Source: Zizania palustris
Taxonomy: Eukaryota; Streptophyta; Magnoliopsida; Poales; Poaceae
Direction: 5' to 3'
Length of the DNA stretch: 64,000 nucleotides
Assembly: GCA_019279435.1 (NCBI GenBank)
Contig: JAAALK010001273.1
Span: 27,022-91,021, forward strand
Shown: piece after piece, positions 32,181 to 42,348 of the stretch
Layout: each line of letters opens with the position of its first letter
Numbering within the stretch: the stretch's first letter is position 1
Notes under the pieces: generated by a model
The model's database searches: none
Told to the model about the DNA's origin: nothing
What the model saw: the letters and a program-made list of their open reading frames with translations, nothing else
Position numbers and translations under genes: made by a program

Positions 32181-33180
32181 NNNNNNNNNNNNNNNNNNNN
32201 NNNNNNNNNNNNNNNNNNNNNNNNNNNNNNNNNNNNNNNNNNNNNNNNNNNNNNNNNNNNNNNNNNNNNNNNNNNNNNNNNNNNNNNNNNNNNNNNNNNN
32301 NNNNNNNNNNNNNNNNNNNNNNNNNNNNNNNNNNNNNNNNNNNNNNNNNNNNNNNNNNNNNNNNNNNNNNNNNNNNNNNNNNNNNNNNNNNNNNNNNNNN
32401 NNNNNNNNNNNNNNNNNNNNNNNNNNNNNNNNNNNNNNNNNNNNNNNNNNNNNNNNNNNNNNNNNNNNNNNNNNNNNNNNNNNNNNNNNNNNNNNNNNNN
32501 NNNNNNNNNNNNNNNNNNNNNNNNNNNNNNNNNNNNNNNNNNNNNNNNNNNNNNNNNNNNNNNNNNNNNNNNNNNNNNNNNNNNNNNNNNNNNNNNNNNN
32601 NNNNNNNNNNNNNNNNNNNNNNNNNNNNNNNNNNNNNNNNNNNNNNNNNNNNNNNNNNNNNNNNNNNNNNNNNNNNNNNNNNNNNNNNNNNNNNNNNNNN
32701 NNNNNNNNNNNNNNNNNNNNNNNNNNNNNNNNNNNNNNNNNNNNNNNNNNNNNNNNNNNNNNNNNNNNNNNNNNNNNNNNNNNNNNNNNNNNNNNNNNNN
32801 NNNNNNNNNNNNNNNNNNNNNNNNNNNNNNNNNNNNNNNNNNNNNNNNNNNNNNNNNNNNNNNNNNNNNNNNNNNNNNNNNNNNNNNNNNNNNNNNNNNN
32901 NNNNNNNNNNNNNNNNNNNNNNNNNNNNNNNNNNNNNNNNNNNNNNNNNNNNNNNNNNNNNNNNNNNNNNNNNNNNNNNNNNNNNNNNNNNNNNNNNNNN
33001 NNNNNNNNNNNNNNNNNNNNNNNNNNNNNNNNNNNNNNNNNNNNNNNNNNNNNNNNNNNNNNNNNNNNNNNNNNNNNNNNNNNNNNNNNNNNNNNNNNNN
33101 NNNNNNNNNNNNNNNNNNNNNNNNNNNNNNNNNNNNNNNNNNNNNNNNNNNNNNNNNNNNNNNNNNNNNNNNNNNNNNNN
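32181..33180. other. Assembly gap (1,000 N)
   Basis: Exactly 1,000 N, a typical placeholder for a gap of unknown size. It hides the promoter and 5' UTR of the telobox-Myb gene. Any open frames running through it are artefacts. Confidence 1.
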
Positions 33181-33227
33181 AATCCGCCCAAGAGGTCACC
33201 CGAATCGGCGGAAGGGAACGCGAGGCG

Positions 33228-35042
33228 ATGCCGCGGCTAACGTCGGCAGAGGCGTCACTGGTGCTGGACCACGTGGTGGGGGACCCCTCCGTGCCGGCGG
33301 CTGCGGCCAACGCGGTGCTCGCGGCGCTCCCCTTCCCGTCCAACCCGACGCCGCGGCTCCTCCGAGCCTTTCTCCTCCGCCGCGTCGCCTCCGACCCAGT
33401 ATCCGCCGCGGCCCTTGACGCGCTGGAGCTCCTCGCCTCGCTCCCCTCCCCCGCCTCCCCCGTAGGCGCTGTCCACATCACCGTCGCCGCTTACCTCGCC
33501 TCCTCCGCGCCCGACTTCGACGCCGCCGCGGGGGCCCTCTTCGCTCGTCCCGACGGCCGCGCGCGCCGCGCCGTCGAGAGTGGGGATACCGCGCTCGCCT
33601 CCAATGAGGCTGCCGCCGTGGTGGACCAGTTCGAGGCCGCCGTCGGGAATGCGTTCTCGCAGGTTGTGCTGAGGGGGCTGTGGGGTGACCGGGCTGTGGC
33701 GGAGGAGCGGGTGAGGGATCTCCTTGCTGCCCAGTGGGCCGCGATTGGGCAATCCCGGTTGGAGACGGCGGCAGAGCGGATTGTTGGGGATGGTGCCGTC
33801 GAGACATGGAGTGCTGCCGATGAGGTCACCCGTGCCAAGTACTGCGTGCTCGGTGAGATTCTTATTATGGAGTACGCTTGGAGTAGCTTGACGAGTAAAA
33901 TACCAAACAACAAAATGTATCAGCAAGTAGAGAAACTACTGGTGGCTTTTGAATTTTGAACTGGATGAACAAACAAGCGTAGTGTTCTTATGTTGAAGGA
34001 GTAATAATTCAGATGCAACTGAAGTTAACTGCAAAAATGTGAACATTGTGCACTTAGTAATGCTTGTAGTTATGTGCAATACATGTTAGGTCACAGTTTG
34101 ATAGTATGGTTGAATTATTTTGTTGTTGTTGTGGCACAAATTACTGAGTCAAAATATTCTAATTTGGACTTATGATTGCTCTATAGCCAGTATAATTTTG
34201 ATCTTTCTTGACTATTTATTTATGCTTCATTCCATGTAAGTACCATGCATGCATTGTTTCTCCTGCTAATTCAAAATAGACACAATAAGCAAGAATTTTG
34301 AGGTCATATTCATCTGGATCTAGAAATTTGTTTGCTCAAAATGTTACCTTTGGAAATTGCCAGCAATGTAATCCGATCCTTGAAGATTATGTAGATTTTA
34401 TTGGTGCATCCTCTTGTACTTTCTTATATATGATATGAATATATGATAGATCAGGCTATGCGGTTTTAGTTGTTTACATGATATCTGTTCTGGTTTGCAT
34501 ACCTCATATCATTACTTTGGTTACATTTTTCTACAGCTGCAGTTATTTGGTAAAGTAACTGCACACTGTCTTTTGCACCTGTTTCTGCATATCTTTAATT
34601 GTCCATTACTCTTTGCTCAGAACAGTTAGCTACTTAACTGCAAGATTTCCTTTTATATGATCTATAGCTTATTGTGCATATTGAACTTCTAGCTGGGGAA
34701 CAAAGGACACGTGAAATTCAGTGCCAACTTGAAGAACATAACCATTATGGAAATCACATTTTGACGCCAGAAGTTCATAAGACAATGGATGCCCTTAAAT
34801 TGAGCTGTACTAACCTTCAAAGTGTAGTGGAGGATCCACTTCCAGCTGCAAAGGCAGCTGCAGATGAGGTGCTGGCCACAAGGATGGACAAAGCAGTTAG
34901 TCTAAATGCTGGAGAAGTTTGTAGTCAGCCAGCAACTTGTGAAATCGCTGGTCCAAGTGCTCCTAGTGACAATGGGGAGGCTCCAAGGAGAGGCACACCA
35001 CCCAGCCTTATGGATTGGAACCCGACAGCAAGGACCTTTCAG
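33228..35042 (+). CDS. 5' part (exons 1-2) of a telobox Myb / TRF-like protein gene
   Basis: Exon 1 is 33228-33852: ATG in CGAGGCGATG, first residues MPRLTSAEASLVLDHV, Ala-rich and helical, with GC-rich codons typical of grass first exons. Its donor is CTCG|GTGAGA. Exon 2 is 34693-35042: acceptor TTCTAG, AGEQRTREIQCQL through RGTPPSLMDWNPTARTFQ, donor CAG|GTGAGT. The phases fit: 625 + 350 = 975 bases, 325 codons, ending in phase 0. That joins the exon 3 acceptor at 6044 on the other strand, for a predicted product of 419 residues with a C-terminal Myb repeat. The product is probably a nuclear DNA-binding protein of the TRF-like group. The N-terminal part resembles uncharacterised grass TRF-like proteins from memory; that is not proof. 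An alternative frame reading past the first donor to 33959 would be intron retention. Confidence 0.8.
33853..34692 (+). other. Intron 1 of the telobox-Myb gene
   Basis: 840 bp, GTGAGA...TTCTAG ends, strongly T-rich compared with the GC-rich first exon. No transposon is recognised inside. Confidence 0.75.
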
Positions 35043-35689
35043 GTGAGTTTTCATCATGTTCCATTTTGATCAAATTGATTGAATTTGCGATTATTTGTTG
35101 TTCATCTTGATTATCACCTTGTAACTAGAAAGTACATAATCAGTGCCCTGCACATGTGCCATTTTATAAATATTTTATTATGCTTTAATGTGGGTCTAAA
35201 TACAAAGGTCATGTTTGGTACTGCTTTGCTCCATGTTTTCTACTCCGGTACACAAACTTCTAGCCAAACATGTCCTGCTTTGTGTTTTAAGATCTGCAAA
35301 AAACCAAGATCTGGAGTGTGGCTCTAGTTTTTTTGGAGAACCTCGAGAGGTGCTCTCAGAATTTATTTTTCAAATGCAGTCACAGAGTTGCCTGTTAATT
35401 ACCCACCACTGCAATTACACACTTACTCTTTCATTTTTTTCTCAATCTATCTCTTCCATCTGTTCCTCATTGCCTGCACAATGGAAGCACAAGGTCAACG
35501 CAAGGGATGGGGGTGGCGGTGCAAGCTTGGGCAGTGACGCAAGCACAAGGGGCAGTGACGGAGATGGGTAGTGCTATGCCGATGGCGTCGGCGTTGTGCA
35601 GCCTAGACTATTAGCACCATGTCACGGCCGTTCCTCCGCTGGATGCATGCCCACCACTGCCCGTTCAGCCTCCATGTGCACTAGCTTGG
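35043..35689 (+). other. Start of intron 2
   Basis: Begins GTGAGT. An inverted pair TCATGTTTGG (about 35208) and CCAAACATG (about 35265) could mark a small miniature element. From 35490 the sequence becomes GC-rich and repeat-like up to element F. No exon is seen. Confidence 0.55.
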
Positions 35690-36172
35690 TGTTAGAGTCA
35701 AGATTTTCTACAACAAGAGAAAGCCCTGGTTTAGATTAGGCATAGCTATTTTTATTTTAGTAATCAGATCTTTAGGAAATCTGCAAAGAATATATATATC
35801 TTTAGTTTCCTATCTGCTAGCTGGCTTGGTTCCTTAGTTTGCCAGATTAGTTATGGTTATTTTAGTATCAGATCTTTAGGAGATAATTTCTAGATTTTAG
35901 CCTTATCTGCTAGCTGATTGAATCCTAGTAGGATTCAGGGTATTTCCCCTATATATGTAACAGCATTTTGAAGGAATAAAACATACAAGGTTTAATCTAT
36001 TTTCTCACCACGTTCTCTCCTCATCCTATTCTCTAGTTATCCAATTGTTCCAGCAATAGCAGCAATCACGGAGAGTTCCGATCAGCACCCACCCGTGACT
36101 GGAATTTCCGTGAAGCATCGCTATCCTTTGCAATCACAACCAGCGACTCATATCAACTTGGTATCAGAGCCG

Positions 36173-37193
36173 ATGGCTACTGACGATTCTAATTCATCAA
36201 CGACAACCACAAGAGACGACATGAAGAAACTCCAGCAGGATATGGCGGCTGTCCTCACCCATCTCACAGACCTCATCCGTAACATGGCAGTAGTCACTGC
36301 CCGAGTTACCACGCTGGAACAATTTGTTGGAGGGTCGGCGACATCCACAATGTCCGGCGTTCCACGCATGGGGGGAGAAGGGTTCTTGGCGCAGCCCAAC
36401 CATCCACAGACCATAATTCAGCCCTTAACAACTATTGTGCCCAGGACAGAAACAGTAGCTGCAGGTGTACCATGGTTTTACAAACTGGATTTTCCGAAGT
36501 TCAATGGGAAGAGTGACCCGCTAAATTGGCTAAATCACCGTGAACAATTTTTTTGAGGGCAGCACACCAAGGTTGGCGATCGAGTATGGTTAGCCACATA
36601 TCACCTCATAGATGTCGCACAAGAATGGTACTTTCACCTTTCACTATGGAAAGAATCAAGGGCCTCCAAGTTGGGAAATCTTCAAAAATCTTTCCCACGT
36701 GAGATTTGGTCCGTCTATGAGAAGCAACCCACTTGGTAAGCTGAAGCGCTTGATGCAAACAGGCTTGGTGGAAGCATATATTGAGAAATTTTTAGCACTA
36801 GCAAGTCGTGTTTATGAGGCCCTCAGCGAGCAACAACAAATACAACTCTTTGTGGTCGACTTATAGGAGGATATTGGCATGGACGTCGAATTGCAGCGAC
36901 CCACTAATCTGCAGGAGGCTATGAGCTTGGCAAAGGCTTATGAAAACATAGCCCTAAAGTTTGGCAATGGCAACCGAACAATAGGCAAAAATTTTCTGCA
37001 AGCCAACTCACTTCAGCAGGTAGCTTCTACGGGTACTACGGTTGCTGATTCAGTAAATAACACATCACCCCATCAGGTCTGCTGCCTATTTCCTATGGAA
37101 TTAGTTGAGCGGCGATGGCAAGGCCTGTGTTATAACTGTGATGAGAGGTTTGTTCGAGGGCACAAATGTATGAAGTTTTTCTATATTGACTAG
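36173..37193 (+). pseudogene. Element F gag remnant
   Basis: Starts MATDDSNSSTTTTRDD with a heptad-like segment (LTHLTDLIRNMAVVTARV). Then come the Ty3 gag core WFYKLDFPKFNGKSDPLNWL, RVWLATYHLIDVAQEWY and a CYNCDERFVRGHKC knuckle. A stop at 36554-36556 and further frame changes near 36650 and 36865 make it non-functional. The knuckle form is common in chromoviruses of the Reina/Tekay type; lineage not certain. Confidence 0.75.
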
Positions 37194-37217
37194 GATGATG
37201 ATGGCACAATTGATTGA

Positions 37218-37512
37218 GTGGTTTCAATAGATGCCAACAATAAGACTCCAAAACCGTATGTCTCGCTCAATGCACTGTTTGGTGTGGGTGGTACGAGTAC
37301 AATGAGGCTATCGGTTTGTATTGTTGGGATGCATCTAGTTGCGCTAGTGGATTTTGGATCAACACATAATTTTCTACATGCCCAACCTGTTGATCACCTT
37401 GACATTACAGTCAAACCAGTTCGCTAAGGGCTCCAAGTGGTCATAGCCAATGGCGACAAGTTTGCTATTCTAGGTTATGTTGCAACATTCAACTTGACAT
37501 TGGGAGCAATGT
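37218..37512 (+). pseudogene. Element F protease, N-terminal half
   Basis: Contains VSLNALFGVGGTSTMRLSV and LVALVDFGSTHNF. The active-site triad normally reads D-S-G; here the Ser is Phe (DFG). An in-frame TAA at 37425 follows. The protease is therefore doubly inactive. Confidence 0.7.
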
Positions 37513-37702
37513 TTGAGTAGGCGCTAGGCGCTAGTCGGGCATCGACCCGGTGCCTAGCGCTTAGAGCCGCCTAGGCGGTGCCTAGGTTTGTGCCCCGCTT
37601 CCTTTTTTTATTCAGGTTACAGGCCATGCGTCTTCTTGGTTTTCTTGGTTCAGAGCTTTCCTAGTTCAGAGCCGTTTATTTGGCTGGTTTATAGTGTTTG
37701 TT
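37513..37702. repeat. GCCTAGGCG cluster and flank, possible DNA-element end
   Basis: TAGGCGCTAGGCGCTAG at 37516 and CCGCCTAGGCGGTGCCTAGG near 37567 resemble the subterminal repeats at 6889-6930. The sequence then runs T-rich to the Copia C target duplication. It may be one end of an element whose rest is 55466-55886. Confidence 0.4.
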
Positions 37703-37707
37703 CTTGA

Positions 37708-37924
37708 TGAAGGAGAATGGAATAGAATGGAAAGAATTGTGTTATTGATGAGCCATGATTAGGTACATATATAGAGGCAAGGGGATAACTACTTTATAAC
37801 TGAATTACTAGTCTAGAAGATAACCCCTTGCCAAGGATATAAAAACCAGGACAGGAGGGAATGGCTTGGCCGAACAGGAGGGAATGGCCTGGCCGAACCC
37901 AACCCATAACAGAATATGCTAACA
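37708..37924 (-). repeat. 3' LTR of Copia C
   Basis: 217 bp; on the - strand starts TGTTAGCATATTCTG and ends in TTCA next to TCAAG. Contains the duplicated CGGCCAGGCCATTCCCTCC segment and CTATATATG. Confidence 0.9.
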
Positions 37925-37944
37925 CGCCCCCGCAGTCTGAACGT

Positions 37945-40900
37945 CGGTGCTTAGCCACGGACATTCAGGCTGGACCGAAATTCAGTGAAAACCGAAGAGG
38001 GCAGCCCTTTGGTGAAGACGTCGGCGAACTGAGATGTCGTGGGGACATGAAGGACCCGAACGGCACCCATGGCCACCTTCTCACGGACGAAGTGAAGATC
38101 GATCTCGATATGCTTCGTTCGCTGATGCTGGACTGGATTAGAAGACATGTAGACCGCGCTAATGTTGTCGCAGTAGACAAGAGTGGCGCGGTGAAGCGGA
38201 GTATGAAGCTCATGAAGAAGCTGGCGAAGCCAGGAAGCCTCAGCGACGCCATTGGCCACGGCGCGATACTCTGCTTCAGCACTGGAGCGGGAGACGGTGT
38301 TATGCCGTTTAGACGACCAAGAAACCAGGTTGTCGCCAAGGAACACAGCGTAGCCCGAAGTGGACTTGCGAGTGTCTGGACAACCGGCCCAGTCAGCATC
38401 AGTATAGACCACCAAGTCATCCAGCGTCGATGGCCGAAGAAGAAGCCCCAGATGTAAAGTACCCCGAATGTACCGAAGAATGCGCTTGAGAGCAGCAAGG
38501 TGAGCCTCTCGAGGATCATGCATGTGGAGACAGACCTGCTGTACGGCATAGGAGATGTCTGGTCGCGTAAAAGTCAGATACTGCAGGGCACCAGCAAGGC
38601 TGCGGTAATCTGAAGGATCGGCGACTGGAGTCCCAGAGTCGGCATAAACTTTGGGGTTAGTGTCGACTGGCGTATTGCAAGGTTTGCACTCTGTCATGCC
38701 TGCTCGGTCCAGGATGTCAAGCATGTACTGTCGCTGAGAGAGAATCATACCATCATCACTGCGCTGAACCTGCATCCCCAGGAAATGGTGGAGCTCACCC
38801 AGATCCTTCATGGCAAATTCTTGCTGAAGAGCTGAGATAATTTGCCGTAGGAGCTGTGCTGAGGAAGCGGTGAGAACGATGTCATCCACGTAGAGAAGCA
38901 GGTAAGCTGTATCAGTGCCACGACGATAGATGAACAGCGAAGTATCTGACTTGGCTTCTACGAAACCAAGAGAGACCAGGTGCGTGGCAAAGCGACTGTA
39001 CCAAGCACGAGGGGCTTGCTTTAGCCCATAAAGAGACTTGTTGAGGTGGCAAACAAAGTCTGGGTGAACGGGGTCTTCAAAACCAGACGGCTGAGCTGCA
39101 AACACTGTCTCTGTCAGAGTGCCGTGGAGGAAGGCATTCTTGACATCGAGCTGATGAACAGGCCACTTGCGGGAGATAGCCAACGAGAGAACTGTGCGAA
39201 CTGTGGCAGGCTTGACAACAGGGCTGAATGTCTCTGTAAAGTCAATGCCTGACGTTGAGTAAAGCCGCGGAGGACCCAACGAGCTTTGTAACGCTCCAAG
39301 GAACCATTGGCGAGGAACTTGTGCTTGAATATCCATTTACCGGTGACAATGTTGGCATGCCGCGGGCGAGGAACCAGATCCCAAGTCTGGTTTGTGATGA
39401 GGGCAGCATGTTCTTCTTCCATGGCAGCCCGCCAATTGGGGTCGGCAAGGGCACCACGAAAAGTCTTCGGTACTGGAGATAGTGGTGTGGCATGGAACAG
39501 GGATGGAACTCGGAACCCATCCTTGGCCCGTGTCGTCATGCGATGATGGTTCACCGTTGGGGTAACGGCAATAGCACCAGGAGGTAGCGGCGCCGGTGCT
39601 GGGGAAGTAGTGGATGCCGCTGGAGGAGGAGGCTCGGCTGGTCGGGGACGCCTGGAGTAGACACGCAGAGCCGGTCCCGCACGTGGGAGTGTAGGAGACG
39701 TGGTATCTGCGCATGGCACGGGGGTAGGCGTCGAAGATGAAGTCGGGGCCGCACGTGGTACGGTGGGTGTCGAGGGACCCGTGGCCGCGCGTGGCACAAC
39801 ACCCGCGCGAGGAAGGGTGTGATATCCTGGTGGAACTGGTGGCGCCAAAAGTGGTACTATGGGAGAGGTACCTGTAGAAGAAAAAATTGGCAGCCCTATG
39901 GGAGCGGCTGCCGTGTTAGGAAATTCATCTAAAAAGGTAAAGTCCGTAGCATTGGGAGGTGAGGGTTGCTCGGCAAAGGGAAATGATGTTTCGTCGAAGA
40001 TGACATGACGGGAAATAATGATTCTATTGGTGGTAGGATCACGACAGCGGTATCCCTTGTGGTGAGCAGAGTATCCCAAGAAGATACAAAGGGCAGAGCG
40101 AGGTGAAAGTTTATGGGGAGCAGTGGCCGAGAGATTGGGGTAACACTTACAACCGAAGACCCGAAGATGATCGTAGGACGGCGCACTGCCATGGAGGGCA
40201 AAGTGCGGGGTCGAGAAGTCAAGGGTCTTGGTAGGTAAGATGTTGAGGAGTAGAGTCGCAGTGTGCAACGCTTCAGCCCAATATGAAGGAGGCATGCCCG
40301 CTTGAAACAAAAGAGAGCGGATAACGTCGTTAGTAGTACGAATGATCCGTTCGGCCTTACCGTTCTGTGGAGACGTGTAGGGGCACGACATGCGGAAGAG
40401 GATGCCATGTGTCGTAAAGAAAGTGCGAGCGGTGGAGTTGTCAAACTCTCGGCTGTTGTCTGTTTGGACGGCCTGAATGCGAGCACCGAACTGGGTAGAG
40501 ACATAGGCAAAAAAAGTTAGATAACGTCATGAATGTGTCAGACTTTAGCCGAAGGGGGAACGTCCACAAGTAATGTGAGCAGTCATCGAGAACAACTAAG
40601 TAATATTTGTAACCAGAGACACTAACAACAGGAGATGTCCACAAGTCACAATGAATAAGAGCAAAGTTGTTCGATGCCCTAGAGACTGAAGTACCGAAAG
40701 GAAGACGAACATGTCGTCCTAACTGACACGCATGACATATAGAATCCAAGTCTTTATTACAAGCGGGAATGGCCGAAGCAAGTTTGGAAAGAGCTTCGCG
40801 ACCAGGGTGACCAAGACGTTGGTGCCAAAGTGAAGCTGGTGTGGAGCCTGCAACAAGAGAGTGCGCCACTGGAATCTGCAGAGGGTAAAGTGGTCCGGAG

Positions 40901-41565
40901 CTATTGCACCTAATGGTCACGGTCCCCGTGAGAAGATCCTTCACAGAGCAACCATAAGGGTCAAATTCCACAGAACAGTTATTATCGATAGTAAATTGGC
41001 GAACAGAAATAAGATTCTTAATGAGCTGTGGCGAGACAAGAACATTATTTAAAGTAAGGGGACCAAGATATGTCGTCCCGGTCGCGGCGACTGGGAGGAG
41101 TGAACCATTACCGACAACAATAGAAGTGGGAGAGGGTTACCGTGGAACCGAATAGTGAGAGAGGGTACCGTCATGGGATGTCATGTGGGAGGAAGCACCA
41201 GTATCAAAATACCAGTCGTTATTCACCGGAGGGGTGAGAGTCATGGTGCTGAAAGTGGAGGCGAGGGAGCTCTGGTCCCAAGCCGGAGCTCCTGTCATGG
41301 GCTGTTGCGGTGCTTGGGGGGTCCAGGGTGGCAAGGCTTGCTGTTGTGGTTGCAACAGAGGTCCTGCAGGGGTCCCGTAGGGAGGAAAAAAATAGCGGTT
41401 GATGAGGATTTTGTTGAGCCATCTGTGAAAACCGTTGGGGCCCCTGGAATGCAAGCATTGCTTGCTGCTGTTGGGGACCCATCCGGCCTTGAGGAAGCTG
41501 GGCCAGGGGAGGAGTCCGTGGGCCGGGCCACATCTGGATGGACCCTGTCCACGGATTGTAGGAGG
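37945..41565 (-). pseudogene. Copia C pol remnant (protease, integrase, RT, RNase H)
   Basis: Read on the - strand: a Gln/Pro-rich gag tail, then WYFDTGASSHMTS (protease). Integrase has WHQRLGHPG, CHACQLGRH, LIHCDLW, QTDNSREF and SPQNGKAERI. Reverse transcriptase has GKWIFKHKF, FTETFSPVVKP and LLYVDDIVL near 38885. RNase H has YTDADWAGC and SSAEAEYRA, ending VFTKGLPSSVFTEF near 37951. Frame breaks lie near 41130, 40490 and 39250, with further stops near 41000. The reverse transcriptase/RNase H part (37951-39250) is still open, so decay is moderate. Confidence 0.88.
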
Positions 41566-41570
41566 GCCAC

Positions 41571-42282
41571 TGTTGGGGGAGATAATCCCTGGAGTCAGCG
41601 GGATGGGCCCCTAGCCGGAGGGCCTAGGCTTGATGACGGAGGCCACCTTCCGGAGGAGCGTGGCCGGAGGTCACCTTCCGGAGGAGCGTGGCCGGAGGTC
41701 ACCTTCCGGAGGAGCGTGGCCGGAGGTCACCTTCCGGAGGAGCGTGGCCGGAGGCCGCCTTCCGGAGGAGCGTGGCCGGAGGTCACCTTCCGGAGGAGCG
41801 TGGCCGGAGGTCACCGTCCGGAGGAGCGTGGCCGGAGGTCACCTTCCGGAGGAGCAAAGCCGGAGGCCGCCCTTCGGCGTAGGACACAGGAGCTCGTCCT
41901 CTGGAGGCTGAAGGCCCGGGGCTCTCGGCTGGCCCGGCGAGACGAGCCCAAAGAGAGTCTTGGCGGGAAAAGGACCAGGCGGTCGTGCGAAAGGACAGGA
42001 TCACGATCTTCTGAGCCGTGTCGGGCGGCGCAGGAAGCACCCGACACGGCCGATACGCTGTCAGAGTCGAATCTTCTTGTCTGTACTACGTATCTCTTTG
42101 TCTGTACTGCCGGTCAGGGTCGGTCGGGTGGCCGTTGGCAGCCCGAAAGCGCTTAGTCCTCTGGGCGGGGCGCCCTATAAATACCCCTCACTACAGTTGT
42201 AACGGGCAGGTAGTCCAAGGCATTGAATACACCACTCTTGTTTTCCACTAAAAACCTGCTGGTTCGATCCGTCGTCCCAACA
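41571..42282 (+). repeat. 5' LTR of element D
   Basis: TGTTGGGGGAGATAATCCC start and CCCAACA end. Eight 28-bp units at about 41636-41870; CCTATAAATACCCC promoter box at about 42174. Confidence 0.95.
41636..41870 (+). repeat. 28-bp minisatellite inside the D LTR
   Basis: Eight units of the form GGAGGTCACCTTCCGGAGG plus AGCGTGGCC, with variants GGCCGCC and TCACCGT. It lies in the U3 part, about 300 bp upstream of the TATA box. The same arrays are at 53266-53500 and 24430-24670. It produces spurious open frames in several phases. Confidence 0.95.
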
Positions 42283-42348
42283 GTTGGCGCCGTCCGTGGG
42301 GATCCTAGTCCGAAAAGCTAGTGTCCTCTACACCTATCCACCCAAAGC

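Larger units (their letters stand above)
35690..37512 (+). mobile_element. 5' part of Ty3/gypsy element F inserted in intron 2
   Basis: LTR 35690-36155 (TGTTAGAGTC to ATATCA; CCCCTATATATG promoter box near 35947). Then ACT and the primer-binding site TGGTATCAGAGCC (36159-36171). Gag, zinc knuckle and the N-terminal half of protease follow, and the element breaks at about 37512 against a GCCTAGGCG cluster. Its missing end is at 7692-8160 on the - strand. Confidence 0.8.
37703..41570 (-). mobile_element. 3' part of Ty1/copia element C
   Basis: Target duplication CTTGA (37703-37707), then 3' LTR 37708-37924 (217 bp, - orientation) with a GCGGGGGCG polypurine tract. Pol continues to 41570, where element D is inserted. 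C resumes at 53918 and ends at 55460, followed by the second CTTGA (55461-55465). Without D and one target duplication, C is about 5.4 kb. Confidence 0.9.

Noticed and set aside
32136..33959. Frames running through the N run, including 607 codons on +
   Set aside because: The N bases have no stops by construction; only the part from ATG 33228 to the splice donor is supported.
33853..33959. Exon 1 reading through to the stop at 33959 as a complete short protein
   Set aside because: A good donor (GTGAGA) at 33853 and a phase-matched exon 2 with family content make splicing more likely.
41636..41870. CRISPR-like array (regular 28-bp units)
   Set aside because: Units are contiguous with no unique spacers and lie in a plant LTR; it is a minisatellite.
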